NCBI GenBank assembly: GCA_013398175.1
Contig: VZRZ01004224.1
Span: 62,256 to 126,255, forward strand
Origin: Climacteris rufus
Taxonomy: Eukaryota; Chordata; Aves; Passeriformes; Climacteridae
Reading direction: 5' to 3'
Length of the DNA stretch: 64,000 nucleotides
Under the pieces are notes generated by a model, which was not told the DNA's origin, did no database searches, and saw only the letters and a list, made by a program, of their open reading frames with translations. Position numbers and translations under genes: made by a program. Shown piece after piece: positions 29,088 to 41,704 of the stretch. The first letter of the stretch is position 1. Each line of letters opens with the position of its first letter.

Positions 29088-29104
29088 AAACAAACAAACA
29101 AAAC
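29088..29104. repeat. Short (AAAC)n tract
   Basis: Four AAAC units in an A-rich stretch. Simple sequence only. Confidence 0.8.
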
Positions 29105-32100
29105 ATAAAATAAACCAGAAAACCCCAATAGACAAACAGGATTACAGGAGCATTTGCACTGCAAGAAATGCTGGATGATGACCTGAGGTATTAGCAGACT
29201 GCTAAGAATATTCCTGGATATGTCTAGCCCCTGGAGGAGCTTCTTTTGGGGTGCATACTTCATTAGAGAGAAACTCCAGTCCCTGGTCATGGTGCCTCAG
29301 CAAAGCAATCTGCCTCAGTTCTGCTCCTCTGACCTACTTAGTTGGGTTAGGGCTGCTATTTTCATGGGAAGTATTTGAAATCAGCCTCATCATTACAGCA
29401 AAGAGCATTATCTCTCTCTGTTTTCCATCTAGCCCCAAGAATAACTCTGATGTCAGTGGGAAGCTCTCTCTCTGGCAGCCGTCTCCACACTGCCAGCTTG
29501 TCAGATGAAAGGTCAGCTGGCTCTGCCAGCTCCTCGGACAGACCCACTCTGTGGGATCCTCTGCTCACACCCAACTGCCCCCAGCAAAGCAGCCCCAGAG
29601 GAAGCCAGCTCCTGCTCTCTGCTTCCAAAATCCTGTTCAGTTGCCTATCCTCAATAATACCAGCCAACTGCAGTCCTCATAAAGACACATTGCAGTAGGG
29701 ACTGTGCCAGTGCCTCATGGTCCAGCTGTTCCTCCTCCAAAACAAACATCCCATGCCAGAGCCATGGGAAGAGGGAGAACACCTCCATCCTCACATCAGG
29801 GCTTTCCCAGCAAGCAGTTTGCATGTGGCTTCCACATCTGTCCTCCACAGGAGAAAGGGGAATAAGGCAAAAAGCTGGGACCCAAAGTGCTGACTGGTGG
29901 CCTTTGGGCATGCAGAGGGAGCCCAGGCCCATATTGGCCTCCCCAGTAAGAGCTGGGGTATTTTGTCCATTTTGGGAAATTTGTCCTCCAGCTGCAATAC
30001 AGCCTAGAGTTCCTTATATGAAGTCACTGCTCCAGCAAGGATATAAGAAATTACAGGGTGAACAAGAATAGCCCCCCAGGAGTCCAGACCTGAACACACA
30101 GTCCTAGCAAACCTCATTCATATCACTAACCACAATGGCCATCTTGCCTGAGGAAAGACAGAGCTAGGACTTCAGAGTTTGGCCCAAATCCTAGACTATA
30201 TAAATAGATTTCTATGAATCAAAGCTCCATTATGTAAGACATAAAAATAAGAGAACAAATGAGAGGAAAAATAAGCTGAACTTCAGAGTCTGCAGTGAAG
30301 CATCATCTTAAGAGTCTGGGCACTGAGTCAAGAAATAGATCTTTCTCTTTTATTTTATTTTTTTCCCCACTTTGCCTGCTTTGCTTTAGAAGTGACTCAT
30401 CCACTTGTTTCCCCTTTCAGCAGCACTTCCCATGTTATTTCAAACATGCCTGTACATTTTAAAGCTCAGCAGGACCATCCAAATTGCCTGATGATCAACT
30501 GCACATCTACATTTGCATTTCCAAATTAGAGGGGAGAAAAGGATGTGCACAAATGAAAGATGCCTCAAACACGTCGCCAAGGTTAAAAGAACTGTGGTGC
30601 GAGGCATGCTGCAGTTTACAATGAATTGAAATGTGACTAAAGGCAGCATGTGACAGCCTTCTATATTTAGCAGTGGCTTTTGCTTTTACACTCTTTGAGA
30701 TACCCTGTCAGAAAAGCATCTATGTTTGTGCATCTCAGCAGAAGAATGAAGCCCCTGAAGGTGTAGGAAATCTCCAACAATGGCTTTGTATACATTCCAG
30801 TTGTCACTGGGGCATTTGTTTATATACATTGCAGGCTCGCCTCCCTCCCCACCTCTGGCACATTCTCATCCGCTCTTTGCTTTGACCAGGGAGTATTTTT
30901 AGCTGATGTAGAACAGTGATTTCACCATTGGATCTCCTTGTCACACCTTTTCCACAAGCCTTTAAAAGAGAAGGCTTGAGAGCAAAACACAGTGCCCCTT
31001 GTAGAAGTGCTGTGGTTATCATTTCAGAGATCATCATTTAACAGATGCGATACATATATTCCATTTGCATTTTCTTAATTTATGTTATTTGCATAGCCAA
31101 AGGAGTGAGGAGAGTGTGTTTCATACAAGGCAAATCCATGTTGAAAGTAGGTTGGTCTGAAGTGTTTTCTTTTGTTCAGGGAAATTCCACTATTCATATG
31201 TGCACCCTTTCAGCAGAAGAATAATAAAAAAAACACAAGTCAACCAAATATATGTTTTTTAAAAAAAAATCACCCTGTTGTTCTTTTGGGAGAGGAAGAT
31301 TCTTTTTTTCTTCTTTGATTGTGGCTTTTATCTACTGTTTGGTAAATAAAAGCATTTCTTACGTACACTTGTATTGCATGCATCCCTTTAGGTTTATAAA
31401 TAGTTACAGAAAATTATACTTTTTTTCACAGTCCCCTTTTTAGTCTGTTTAAAGCCTTGCCTGACTGCTTTTAAAGAGGGCTTAGTGACATTCAGATAAC
31501 ATGGTGATGCATGCATATAAGAAGAGCACTAACAGTCTAGCTGGGATAAGCATTAGAGCATTCCCAGTATTCCAGATTTCCATAAATAACATAAATTAAC
31601 CTCCCAGCTATTTATATGCAGTACCAGCTACAATGGCCTTTTATTTCTTTCCTTTTTTCTCACCATTTGCTAAATCAATATTCAGCCAGCATTCTGGGGA
31701 TGGCATCCATTTTTTTTGCAACAGGCTGCACAAGCACAATGGAGGTTGCATAAGTTTAATGGGACACAGTCACAAAAATGTCTCACTGCAGCCTATTGCT
31801 GATCCTTATAGGCCTCTCCAGCGGGAGATTTGCAAAACAAAAGTACAGCTTGTTTTACAAGAAGCTCCACATGTTGTCATCCCCAACCAGGATGACAAAG
31901 TATGCCACTGAATTCATGGCAGCTGTGAGACCATACAACAGTAAAAACATTTCTTTGCATAGACCAGGAAAGGGATAAAACTCTCATGCTCCAGACCTTG
32001 CAGAGACTCTCGGTGCACAGCCCAGCTCTAGACCTATACTCCATGTTTCCAGGGTTTGGACATAGTATTTTGTGTGCTACCATAGCAACTGATGCTCACA

Positions 32101-32379
32101 TATCTTCTAGCAGATGGCAGTTCCAGAAAGGAGGCCTGAAAATGTCTTTGTAGAAATAATTGCATCCCTTGGACATTTCAGAATGACTCTGTCTTCCAAG
32201 CTGCTCTTCCTGATGTTTCAGACATCGCTGGTTGGCACGTGGCTTCACAAAGTAAAGATAGGGCAAACTGGGAGCTGCCTTATCAGTATCAAAGCCAGCT
32301 GTACTGAAAAAAGTCAATAGAAACTTTTTAAAAAGCATAAAACAAGTAGACACATGGGAAAATGGGATATAACAGAGAA

Positions 32380-33630
32380 GACTCATAACAGATCTTGTGA
32401 AGGGAAGCTGTGTCTTACAAATTCAGCAGTTTTCTAAAGGAGTTCACAAACCTGTGGATGTAGCTCATTTGGCTGATAAAGAAGGAAAACAAATTTACAA
32501 CAAGGTTTCACAATATCCCTTACCAAGAGCTCATAAAGATGCTAAACTAGGGAGAAAGTTCTCTCATGAATTAAAGTTAAAGGAAACAAAGAGGAGGAAT
32601 AAACCTGGAAGTCCTGTGGAGATCTGTTCTGCTGGTCTCATTAAGCATGTTCACTAACCTCCTAAAAAAGGCAGTGGAGAGTAAGCTAATGAGGTTTATT
32701 GATGATGCTAAGCCACTGAAGCCGTAAAAATGAGTGATGACCGTGCAGAATCACAATTCAGTGCTGTGGTACACAGCAACAGGGCAATAAGATGTCAGAC
32801 AAAATTTCGTGTCTATGACCAAAACATTTATGTATATAAGGGAAAGCAACCCTAAATTCAGACATAAATGATGGGTTTTGAGCTGCCTGTTAACCCACAG
32901 AAAAGTAATCCTGGTGTTATATCAGCCTTTTTTACAAACTTCTCAGGTGAGGCTTTAGCAGCACCAAAAGATCAAATGGTATCTCAGGAACTATTAGGAA
33001 AGGGACAGAACATAAAACCCTTCTTAGTCCTGTATTCTGAAGCATCTACGGAATTCCAGTCCTTCATCTATACTGAAAAAAAAAAAAAAGATACATTTAC
33101 AAAAAGGACAGACACACAACACCAGTGATTAAAAGTATGAAAGAAAAGATTCAAGAGGCAATTAAACAACCTAGGAATCTTTTACCTAGAGAGGTCAGTA
33201 AGGAGATGAAAGGTAACATTGAATGGCATGGACGAGTTGGACAGGGAATGATTATTCACTCTTTCTGTACAATGGGAAGCACATGGCATCGTATCTCGAA
33301 CCTACGAGGTGGTAGTTTTGAAACAAAGGTGGCCTTTTTTCACAGTGCTGAGACTACACTGAGGAATTACTTGCCACAGGATGCCATAACTGCCAAAAGT
33401 TTGCACGGGTTCCAAAAAGCAATTGGATAAAGACCACCCTGAGCTATTCTGCACAAAGATGCCACCTTTAGATCAGAAAGTTTCTGGGCTAGAGATTGTC
33501 AGAAGATGGGAATATACCTGTATCACTATCACCCCATAACCTTTTTCCTATGCACTGGCAGTCACTCTCAGAGGCAGGGTACTGAGTTAGCTAGGGCTTT
33601 GGTCTGGGTGGTCAAAGTCCTCTCATACTG
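32380..33630 (+). mobile_element. Long ancient CR1-family LINE, 3' portion
   Basis: About 1.25 kb follows, in order, the 3' half of a CR1-type LINE in plus orientation. Near 32400-32430 the stretch ctgtgtcttacaaattcagc corresponds to reverse transcriptase coding DNA. The stretch around 32672-32712, with gtaagctaatgaggtttatt and gatgatgctaag, marks the region coding for the F-A-D-D-like catalytic core, where the second D codon is gat. Matches continue at 32868-32930, 32995-33050, 33180-33250 and 33370-33430, including ttgccacaggatgcc. The 3' untranslated part around 33575-33615 (ggcagggtactgagttagct, then gggctttggtctgg) resembles the CR1 tail best known from turtles and crocodilians. An A run at 33076-33089 interrupts the element. 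Stops and frameshifts are everywhere, so it is a fossil. The younger avian CR1 type fits less well. Confidence 0.8.
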
Positions 33631-34544
33631 CATCATCTGAGCTGTAGGAACTGATCACAGACTGTGCTAAATGTGACATAGCTCAGTGCTTTTGACTGAA
33701 CGCCAATCTCCATCAGCTGCTTCAGTTTTATCATGAATTTATAAGAGCACACACGCAGTTATGGTACTACTCCATCCAGTCTTGGCACCATGTGCTTTCT
33801 TACTTCAAACTAGAAGGGGTAACTCACAGAAATCATGAAGGGAAGCAAAATATTTTGTATTAGGCTTCTGCAAACCCTTGGGGCCTTATTCTTTTTCCAG
33901 GCTTTGTTTTCATTCCTATTTTACCTGAAATGTCATAGAGAAAATTAAGATCTGCTGCTCTGATAACCTCCCTCATCCATCAGCTCTTTTCAGCAGGAAA
34001 TTACTGACATTTTGTCCGAGCTTTTCTCGTGGAATAAGGAAGGGCCAGAGTCTGAAGACTGGATTCACCCTAAGTTGTACCTCACTCAAATACACATCAC
34101 AATGCAATCACTGCCACTGCTTAGAGGATTAAAAATCATAAGGCTATTAAGAATGAAAATGTGCCCCTAATGTACCAAGTCTCTCCTTAAGAGTTCTATT
34201 TGGTTCATCTTACTGTGGCTGCTGTCCCATTGAAGCCTTAAAGAGAACTCATAAATATAAAAATACCCAAGAGCGTGGCAGAGAATCCTGCCCTGAATAA
34301 TTGTACTGAAATATTCTAAAAGGAATTTAATTTCCTTCTCGATAGCCTCAGTAATACTTTGAAGAGAGAAGAATGAAAATGAGGACATGTATTACATTCT
34401 GCAGAGGTACAAAAAGAAACCCTTTCTCAGTGAATATGTCAGGGGAATATGTCTAAAAGGGCCTATCTGTGTAAATATGACCTCTGATTTTGCCAAGGTC
34501 AGCAAAACCTACTGTGATTCGCTTTGTAAGTGTCGGTGACACAA

Positions 34545-34572
34545 GTTAAAGCTGCCTCAAGGCAACTTTAAC
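34545..34572. repeat. Hairpin-forming inverted repeat
   Basis: Arms gttaaagctgcc and ggcaactttaac pair at 11 of 12 positions around a four-base loop tcaa. It is too short for a microRNA precursor stem and its flanks do not pair further. Probably fortuitous. Confidence 0.75.
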
Positions 34573-36317
34573 TTCTCTACCCAAATTCAGCAAGACATGA
34601 TGTTTTTGAAAAGTTTGCAAAATCCTCCTCTGTACGGAGGAGCAAGATTATTGGGTCCAATATTTGTTTATTATTAAGTATGGATCCAAACCAAGTTAGT
34701 TCTTTACTATAAATTCATATGGACTGGCAGATCAAAAAGCCATTAGGAGCTGTTAATCTGACCTGGAACAGGCTTCTCAATTTGAGTGTCCTGGCACATG
34801 CTGTTCATGGGTGGGTGCTGTTTTTCTCTTAGCCTCAGTGGTAAGAAGACCCTCACATCACATAGGCCTACAGTGCCATTTGTTGAGAAAATCTGTTATA
34901 ATTCTGAGTTACACGATGTGCTGAATATTTCTTGAGTTAAAGATGAGAAGAAGAGGGGGTGGGTCTTGCATTCTGCCTTGAATATGTTTATATGGCTGCT
35001 CAGAGGATGTCAGTGCACCTCATAATCATTGCTCTTGAAGACAGAGATGGGCATCTAGGGTCACACCATTACCCATTCCTTCAAACATTCTTGGCTCCTA
35101 CTGTCAGCAAAATGAGTTCCCAATGTCGTCTGCACTTGTGCTCACATGGGATTTCATATTGTGATAGGAATAGGATGATTTCCACAGAAGGTTAAAGCAT
35201 TTTGCATCCTGCATGAAACTGGCCAATTCTAGATGTTTCTGGAAAAGATGCCAGGATCTTATTAAGTAATTGTGAAGAAGTGTGATATTCAAGACATTTT
35301 CCAATTTACCTGCATTAGGAAGAGAAAGTGGTTTATCATCTGTGACATATTTATCTCCTAAATTTTTCCAGTTATTTTACACAGACATGTATTTTTACAT
35401 ATTTATTTTCCATATATTTTACACATACATATTCATTTATTTATGTAAATGTCTAAATGCCTAATAGTGCCTTTACTTTCCTCATATCTTGCAGAAATGA
35501 ACATGACAGGTTGTTGGAAAAGTATTTACCATTTACTGGAAATGGTTAACTTTCAGTTTCACTTCCTTTTTGTCTCAGGCAGTGTTATATGCATTGCTTG
35601 TGTGCCACAGGGTGCTCTGTACCCTTCTATTCACCTCCTGTCTAACAAGAGCAAGCCCTTTTGTTAACTTTACATCAAGAAGTCTCCCAACATTTCAGTT
35701 GTTTTATTACCAGGTTTCTGTATCCTCTCCAGAAAGACTGGCCCACCTCTCAATGAGCATACCTTACATGACATTTTTAATTACTTTGCAAATATAAACA
35801 GTACCACCTCACTCATTTTTTAATTGTCTGAAGTGTACTGGTTGTTTTCAATAGCTATGGTGTGTGGTGTCTTGATGGTCCTGTTTACAAAAATACAAAT
35901 CCTTCTGGTTTTGTTTTTGTTTTTTTAAATTCCAGTTTGGGTTAGAGCTGTACATCACTCGGTGACCAGAACACTCAGCCCAGCCTCTCCCTGGTGATGA
36001 GCCACTGAGAAGGTTGAGCTCTGGTGGGGCACCCCGACTGAGCTGCAGTCAGACAGGATCACTACTGCCAAGAGCTGATGCTCTACTTCATCCTCACAAC
36101 ACCTCTACATTCCCATCATGCAGCTGCAATTAGTCCCATTCTGCAGAGTTCCGGTGTTTCTTGGAACTCTCACTGAATGGAAGCAGCTCACAAAACAAGA
36201 CAGAAATGAACGTCAGAAGCAAAGGGCATATTCTGATTGATCAGGTAGCAGGATCAGCTCTACAATCAGCCGTAAAAACAATGTTAGAGTATGAGAGTCC
36301 TGGTTGGCAGCAACAGC

Positions 36318-36352
36318 AAGAGGAGGAGGAGGAAGGAGAGAGGAGAAGAGGA
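36318..36352. repeat. Purine-rich (GGA)-like tract
   Basis: About 35 bases of almost pure A and G with GAG/GGA triplets on the plus strand. It is low-complexity polypurine sequence and partly accounts for open frames in this neighbourhood. Confidence 0.8.
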
Positions 36353-39300
36353 ATGAAATAGCATTTGTCAGCAGCACCAAGACAATAGAGGACCCCAGGG
36401 AGAAGACAGGAAGATGTTTGTGACACATCTGTTTCAAAATACATGTATCCAAAGACAAAAATACTATTTAAACTACCTGACTGCTAAAAGCTAAAGGCAA
36501 GCAGAAGAAAAGTTCACCTTTCCATACAGCTGCCAGGCAAGCATCCCAGCAGTGCCAAGCCTTCAGAAGTGTTAAACCACTGTTGTCAGCAGCCACCTCG
36601 CTCTATTGTTTCAACCCTCCCTGCTGCTCTTCACTGCCCTCTCTTGAGTCACCACGGCAGGCTGTGCACATTTGTGGCTACAGTGGTTTCCCCTCCTTTC
36701 CAGAATGACATATTTCAAACACTTACTCTAGATAAGGTGTTTGGAGCTTCTCCTTTGTTAGCACTTAGCCACACTGAGAGTTGCCAGCCTACTTCTGCCC
36801 TGCACTTCCCAGCCATTGAATACAACACCCCGGGTCCTGTGACTAGGTGCTCTTTTTGTCAGGGACTATGTCAAAGGCTTCCTGAAAGAGCCGGTACTCA
36901 GGATCACTGTAGAACAATCCCAGCCATGCCTCTAAGGAGTCCATGGAATAGTGTTTTATTTTTGCTTTAAATTTCTGCTTTGTCTTGTGAGTTTCCTTTA
37001 TATTCAGATGAAGAAAGGATGCAAAACTTTACAGGAGGGAAAAGGTGCACAGCAGAAAGAGATGAGATAGAGAGTATGATTATGCAGGAATCCTGTGCAA
37101 CTTGAATTGTAGGAAAGTCATTTTGTCTTCTGCACTGGAATGTCTCCTGATGGGTGCAACCCTTTCCCAGTGACTGTGAAAATCTTGATAAGGAAAGTGA
37201 TGAGACACTTAGTGCAGCTAGAGCTCTAAGACTTGGGTTTGCCCTCCCACGCATTTTGGGTGGGCAGGCAAACCACAGAATGTCATCTGTGAAGTCAGAA
37301 AGCATTGGGTACATTTAATTACTACATTAGCACTTGCTAACTCTTTGAATGCCAAGAACTGGTTGTGGAGGGTTTGGGGCTGTTGTTTGCACTTTGGTTT
37401 TACCTCAACACAACTATTGGAGTAGGAGCTCACACATCTGAGAGCTGGAGTCAGCCCATTAATAGGCACATACTGCAATAAACAGGTCAGGAAATAATTG
37501 TGTCAAAGCAAAGAGCTGAGTGGCTTTGGCTTGTTCTCATACTTCTCATTGATTCTTATTCTGTATTTTCTCACTCACAAGGGTTTCTCTTTGGCTGTTT
37601 CCTATTTCCAACGATCTTATTTGTTCTGAAGAAAAATAAAATTATGTAAATAAAGGATCTTTTCAGTGAAACAAGGTATTTCAGCCATAGGGAGTTAGGC
37701 ACCACAGAAATCTCCTCTGAGAATCTGTACCATTTTAACAGGACCTGTGTGTTGCTTACTGCACAGCCCATTTATCAGCAACATCCTGATGAGTGGCCAC
37801 AGCCTCGTCATGCATCCCATGGCCTAGTCACTCCCTTTCCCAGATACCCAAAGGAGCAGGCCGAATCCACTGACAACAAGAGCAGCCAGCTGCTACCACC
37901 CCATTTCCTACGAATGCACAGCTCTCACAGGGCTGTGTGGTAACACTGCATGGCTTTGGAGCAGAGAGGGATCCCAGCATCCCAAGGAGACATGAAAGAT
38001 CCTTGTCATCCCAGATTACCTCACTCACCCCAGTACCCAGTTGCTCACCTAATGAAGCAGCTGTTTCAGATCTTGCTGTATGAGTTCTCTGGGCAAGCAC
38101 TGCCGGATCCCAAAGCCCCTTCCCCTGGGACACATGCTCAGTACTTCCAGGAGCTTGGCAGAGCCATACTCAACTGGAGGCATCACACAGCACATCTTTG
38201 CCTGCCATGTAAACCACACGGCCTAATGACCCAAAAAGTTGGGCCCTGTTTCTTCACACAGGGGAAATGATAGTTTCATTTGGCAGTTTCCCTGAGAACA
38301 ACAACCAAGGCATGCAGCTGTTCTGATGTGAAGTATATAAATATTTGGGTAGGCAAATACCTGAATCAAAAGGAGCTTTCTGACAGATTTAGGATCTTTC
38401 TGTTATTTTTCCATTCTTGGGATATCTGAAATGAATCAGTCATCACAAAGTTACTGTTGCTTAATGCTAGGGGATCAGTGACAAAAAACACCCTACTGAG
38501 AGCTCCACAGTTAGTCAGCATTTCCTTCTGGATCCCACGACAGGAACTGAGGTATGTGTGTACCAGGGCTGAGATTTGTCTTCCCTGTGTGCACTTGTCC
38601 CCTGCTCACCAGAGGAGGTGAGAGCCTTCCTGCCACTCCTAGTGTGCTGCAACCCTGCCGTCTGCCCCGGGGCTGTGGAAATGTCCTGACACTGGGCGTC
38701 TTTTCGAAACATGCTCAGGCTTGCAGGATCCATATTGTCTTGCCTAACTCTGCTCCAAATGTTGTTGAATCAGAGGCTAAAGGATTGCAGGGTTTGTTGT
38801 TCAAAGAAAGATTAAAACACTACACAAGTTTGGGTTTTGTTATTTAGTTTGGTTTTGTTTTTCACAGCAGATTCCCTGTTACCAGACTATTAATTTTATT
38901 TTTTGTTCTCTTTTATTTCCCCTTTAACTTCTGCCATCCATATCCTTGTGAAGCACAAACTCATGCATTGGAGCACCACAGCTTCACTCCACAGGGAGTT
39001 ATTAAGCCTGATATAAACACATTGCTGTTTTGATTTAGCTTATAGGTGAGATACTAAGCAGGTTTTGAGCAGTGTGAATACATCTGCTCACTGAACCTGG
39101 GGTAGATTTTTGTACATGGGCATCCCTTACAGGGCTTCACTGAGGCTTCTACACAAGCAGCAAGGTAAATAGTTATAACCACATCCTAAATCAGCCCAGA
39201 GGGATTTGCACTGACGCAATTAAACTCATGGAGGTTTGGGTGTACACAAACTCCTTAATTGCTAGCAACCAACTTTCTTCGGAGTTGAGATGTGTATTCA

Positions 39301-41689
39301 TATGTATCATTTTCTGGAGAGACTGAAGGTGGTTGCCCCAGAGAGCACTTTGTGGACACCAGTGTCTGCCCACACAACTTGTGAACTCGCACTTTACTGA
39401 GTTCAGCTGGCTTGCCAGCTCTTATGAGCTCTTAGCCACAAGCACAGGGAAACAGAGATCAACAGGACAGGGACCACAGGCTCTGACCAAGGAGAGCGTG
39501 CCCCAGGGCAGGGAAAGTGTGCAAAGGCAAGGGTGCATCAGCAGCTGCAGACAGGTGCACCCACGATGTGGGGCAGTCAGCTGGGCTAACCGTGTCACCT
39601 CTGCACCCCCACCGTGCCTGACTCACCCACCCCACATCCACACATTATCATCCAGGACATTATCTCAGCAGGAGCTCTTTTCCACACAGTGACACCGAGT
39701 AGAAAGAGAAGAGGAAGAGAAACATAAAAATACAGAACATCCATGCTTTTGCAACACTTACCTCATCAGAAAAACCATTCAAAGAAATTCCTGTCCCAAA
39801 TAATAGTGAAACTCTTCAAGAGCTTTCTGTTCCATGCAAGTTCTCAAACACTGTCAGCCTAGAAAATGGCTTGGTCCTAACCTGGCCCAACCTCCTGGGA
39901 CACCATCTGTGACGCTATCTGGGAGTGCCAGACTGCAGTGGGGACCACTAGCCCACAGAGACACCAAATATACAATCCTCTGGAGTAAGTGGGTCTAAAT
40001 GCCAGACTGTGAGACCTGACACCACCAACAAGGTCTGCTCACTCCCACTGATTGGAGTGATGTTACCTGGGGCTCCAGATGCTATATCTGTCACCTGAGG
40101 TTGCTCAGAGAAAAGGCCAGATAATAAAAACAAAAGCTGCAAAACACACACAGCAGATGTTTTTCCTTACAAATCACATTGAAATGTTCAGGAAGATAGG
40201 TGAGTGCCTGCTTATTATCCAATATTTTCACACATTTTATTTTCATTTGTATCATCCTTTCAGGATATTAAGGTCTCAGAAGGATTTTGGTTAAATCATT
40301 CCATGAATGGGAATAATCTAGCTTGTTATTTCTCTGCTAAAGCTTTTCCCAGTTTACTAGAAACCAATTCCAGGACAGTATTGCTACTTCTTCCTTTCTC
40401 ATTTAACCTTCCTGCCACTCTAGTTTTACCTCTGTGGGTCTGAAATTCATTCACGTAGAAGTCAGCTGTGGACTGGTGGTTGTGTAATGTCCCTTTATTT
40501 TATTATTTAATCTTCTTTTCATCTTGCTCATGTACAATATCTATGGCTGCATACATTCAGCTTGATTATGAAATATCAGATCACTCTCTCTTCTTCACAG
40601 GAAGGGAAAGAGAAAGGAAAGGGGAGATTTCATCTCAATCCCTTGGTATCATGCTCTGAGTGTTATTCACTGTGCTAATAACTGTATCAGCATGTTTATA
40701 AGCTGATATGCTTTTAATTGTTTCACTGTCTCATACACATGAAGTAAGCACTCTAATGGGTTGTGTACCTTTCATCCTTTATTTTATTGTTAATAGTATC
40801 TCCAGTAATATAAAATGATGGATGAGTGCAGTCTGAGAAAAGCAGGAAAATCAATATGTGTCCAGACTCCATATGAGAGCGACAAGGAGCTGCAGCTGCC
40901 AGGCACTACAATCCTTCTTGGGTCAGACAACAAGAGTGAGGCAGTGAGAGAGGAAAGGCACACCAGCAAAACGTCTCCTGTGGAAACAAGCAGTGCCCTG
41001 GGCATCCTGCACCCTTTGCCCCACCATTCTACCTCTTGTTTGTGAAGAAGGTGGCTCCAGCCACACTTGATGTACAGACACACAAGCAGCGTGGCTGCCA
41101 AACATGTGGGCATAAGATGTTTCCCTCTGGCTGTGGGCACAGCACCCTTGCCACAGCTAGGATCACCCACAATTCAGGCAGTACACATGGGTGGAGTTAT
41201 CCCAGTGCAAAGTGGCTGGGTTGTCTTCTTCCCAGGCTCTCCCTGAGGTGAGATCAAAGGGGTGTTGAGGAATGAGAGAAGCAATGGCGAGAGTCTTCCC
41301 TGAATTCAGAAACAGACATGTCTATGTGGGTGAGGGCCATGCCCAGACACAGGTGTGGGCAGGCCCATGTGTGCCTGGAAAACTATGCCCCAAAACTTGT
41401 GACGGTGTTAGAGGGTGTCAACCAGAACCACGAAGCAGCTTTCTGTGGTTTTTGAGGAACACCTGACAGTCCTTTGCATGGCTAGAGGACAGTGTCACAC
41501 ACATTCTGCAGGAACACAACATCTCTGTGTCACATACAGCCATCAGCCAGAGACTGTCTTAATAATGCACAGGGGCAGCCACTTGCCACTTCCAATTCTT
41601 TAGACATCCCTGTTTTCCCTACAGGAAAATACAGCTTGATCTTTGGCCATGAAAAAAACCTGTTTAAAAAATCAGAAATTTTTATATTC

Positions 41690-41704
41690 TTTTTTTTTTT
41701 TTTT
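41690..41704. repeat. T15 homopolymer tract
   Basis: Uninterrupted run of 15 T. No retroposon body is recognisable next to it on either side. Confidence 0.9.

Larger units (their letters stand above)
20496..32379. other. Non-coding unique sequence
   Basis: About 12 kb with no recognisable gene and no clear transposon. Minor simple repeats are listed separately. Parts at 24570-24620, 24960-25080, 30480-30540 and 31020-31110 are rich in short homeodomain- and octamer-like AT motifs, which occur often by chance in such composition. Frames at 23431-23853 (plus) and 23850-24308 (minus) reach 140-152 codons without recognisable content. Confidence 0.6.

Noticed and set aside
31063..31094. Two octamer motifs (atttgcat) within 32 bases
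   Set aside because: The same motif also occurs at 4281 and 30511, and about two copies are expected by chance in a window of this size, more in AT-rich DNA.
36841..36900. Possible CR1 fragment around gggactatgtcaaaggcttc
   Set aside because: Only about a dozen bases agree with the CR1 reverse complement (tgtcaaaggct type) and the flanks do not continue the alignment.
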